Of a stretch of DNA of 64,000 bases, positions 63,708 through 64,000 are shown piece after piece (position 1 is the first letter of the stretch; the number at the start of each line of letters is the position of its first letter). Both the position numbers and the translations under genes were made by a program. The stretch spans positions 496,001 to 560,000 of the forward strand of contig JABWDB010000034.1 of assembly GCA_019614645.1 (NCBI GenBank). The letters run 5' to 3'. The notes below the pieces were generated by a model. The model had not been told where the DNA came from and ran no database searches. It saw only the letters and a program-made list of their open reading frames with translations. This DNA comes from Stratiolaelaps scimitus (taxonomy: Eukaryota; Arthropoda; Arachnida; Mesostigmata; Laelapidae).

Positions 63708-64000
63708 CTAGCTGTTGCTTTTAACCGGTATCGGCTTGTAGATGAGGGCCTTCTTTCGTTTCTGCTCGCCACCGAGATGCTTGAATCGTGAGTCCTTGTT
63801 CTTTTTCTTCGACACCCCGACGTTGATGTCGACCCGTGGCGGTACCGCAAAACCAAACGATCGGCCAACCGCGATGAGGTCGAGGGTCTGAACATCGAAA
63901 ATTGTCTTCAGGCTGTGACTTTCATAGGCTCGCACGTATGCCTTGTAGGCCTCGCGTGCCGAACTGTAGAGGAAATAATTCTTCTGTATGAGTTTCTCGA
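63708..64000 (-). CDS. DDX18: DEAD-box RNA helicase DDX18/Has1 (pitchoune), C-terminal end, partial
   Basis: Open frame entering from the window edge and ending at the stop at 63708-63710. The visible 96 residues run from EKLIQKNYFLYSSAREAYKA through VRAYESHSLKTIFDV, LDLIAVGRSFGF and VPPRVDINV to a Lys-rich tail. This is the C-terminal domain (DUF4217 type) that follows the helicase core in DDX18/Has1, whose hallmark is the YDSHSLK..FDV..LDL..V..SFGF.VPP.VDLNV pattern. Has1/DDX18 is a nucleolar ATP-dependent helicase needed for pre-rRNA processing and 60S/40S subunit assembly. The basic tail fits nucleolar targeting. The helicase motifs (DEAD, SAT, Q motif) lie beyond the window. The last-exon start cannot be seen. 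Confidence 0.9.
   Translation of the reverse strand, partial: EKLIQKNYFLYSSAREAYKAYVRAYESHSLKTIFDVQTLDLIAVGRSFGFAVPPRVDINVGVSKKKNKDSRFKHLGGEQKRKKALIYKPIPVKSNS

Overview
The window is eukaryotic nuclear DNA. It has GT-AG introns, dense (TA)n, (GA)n and (CAG/CAA)n microsatellites, tRNA-derived SINEs and a decayed Tc1/mariner element. No operon or Shine-Dalgarno organisation is visible. The two genes I can recognise (a CUB + LDLa membrane protein and the DEAD-box helicase DDX18/Has1) and the repeat style suggest an arthropod, perhaps a mite or other chelicerate. The taxon is inference.

Layout. Bases 1-24,160 are a GC-rich block full of CAG/CAA/GCC runs, open in many frames on both strands, with no protein I recognise. 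A few weak candidate exons sit at 20.5-21.4 kb, and a strong plus-strand splice donor closes the block at 24,159/24,160. Bases 24,160-36,280 are AT-richer spacer with microsatellites, one SINE and two weak minus-strand candidate exons. Bases 36,285-36,410 are a 32-bp minisatellite. From 36,800 to 49,861 on the minus strand I reconstruct a complete nine-exon gene. All splice phases agree and the product is about 395 residues: signal peptide, one CUB domain, one LDL-receptor class A domain, one transmembrane helix and a cytoplasmic tail of about 90 residues ending in Trp-Leu-Val. Its introns hold SINEs, a cluster of inverted repeats (48,376-48,476) and a structured repeat-like block (38,815-39,150). 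Bases 50-53.2 kb are GC-rich and probably include its promoter and 5' UTR. Bases 53.2-63.7 kb are mostly intergenic, with SINE copies, a perfect 13-bp hairpin and a Tc1/mariner relic lacking its catalytic core. The last 293 bases (63,708-64,000, minus) are the C-terminal end of DDX18/Has1, cut by the window edge.

The two genes are transcribed in the same direction about 14 kb apart. Nothing suggests they are functionally linked: one is a surface receptor-like protein, the other a nucleolar ribosome-biogenesis helicase. The CUB/LDLa gene resembles small invertebrate CUB-LDLa surface proteins (Drosophila Neto or lost-and-found type), but I cannot settle orthology without a search. Most long frames in the GC-rich parts are low-complexity Leu/Ala/Arg/Gln frames produced by trinucleotide repeats and are not annotated.
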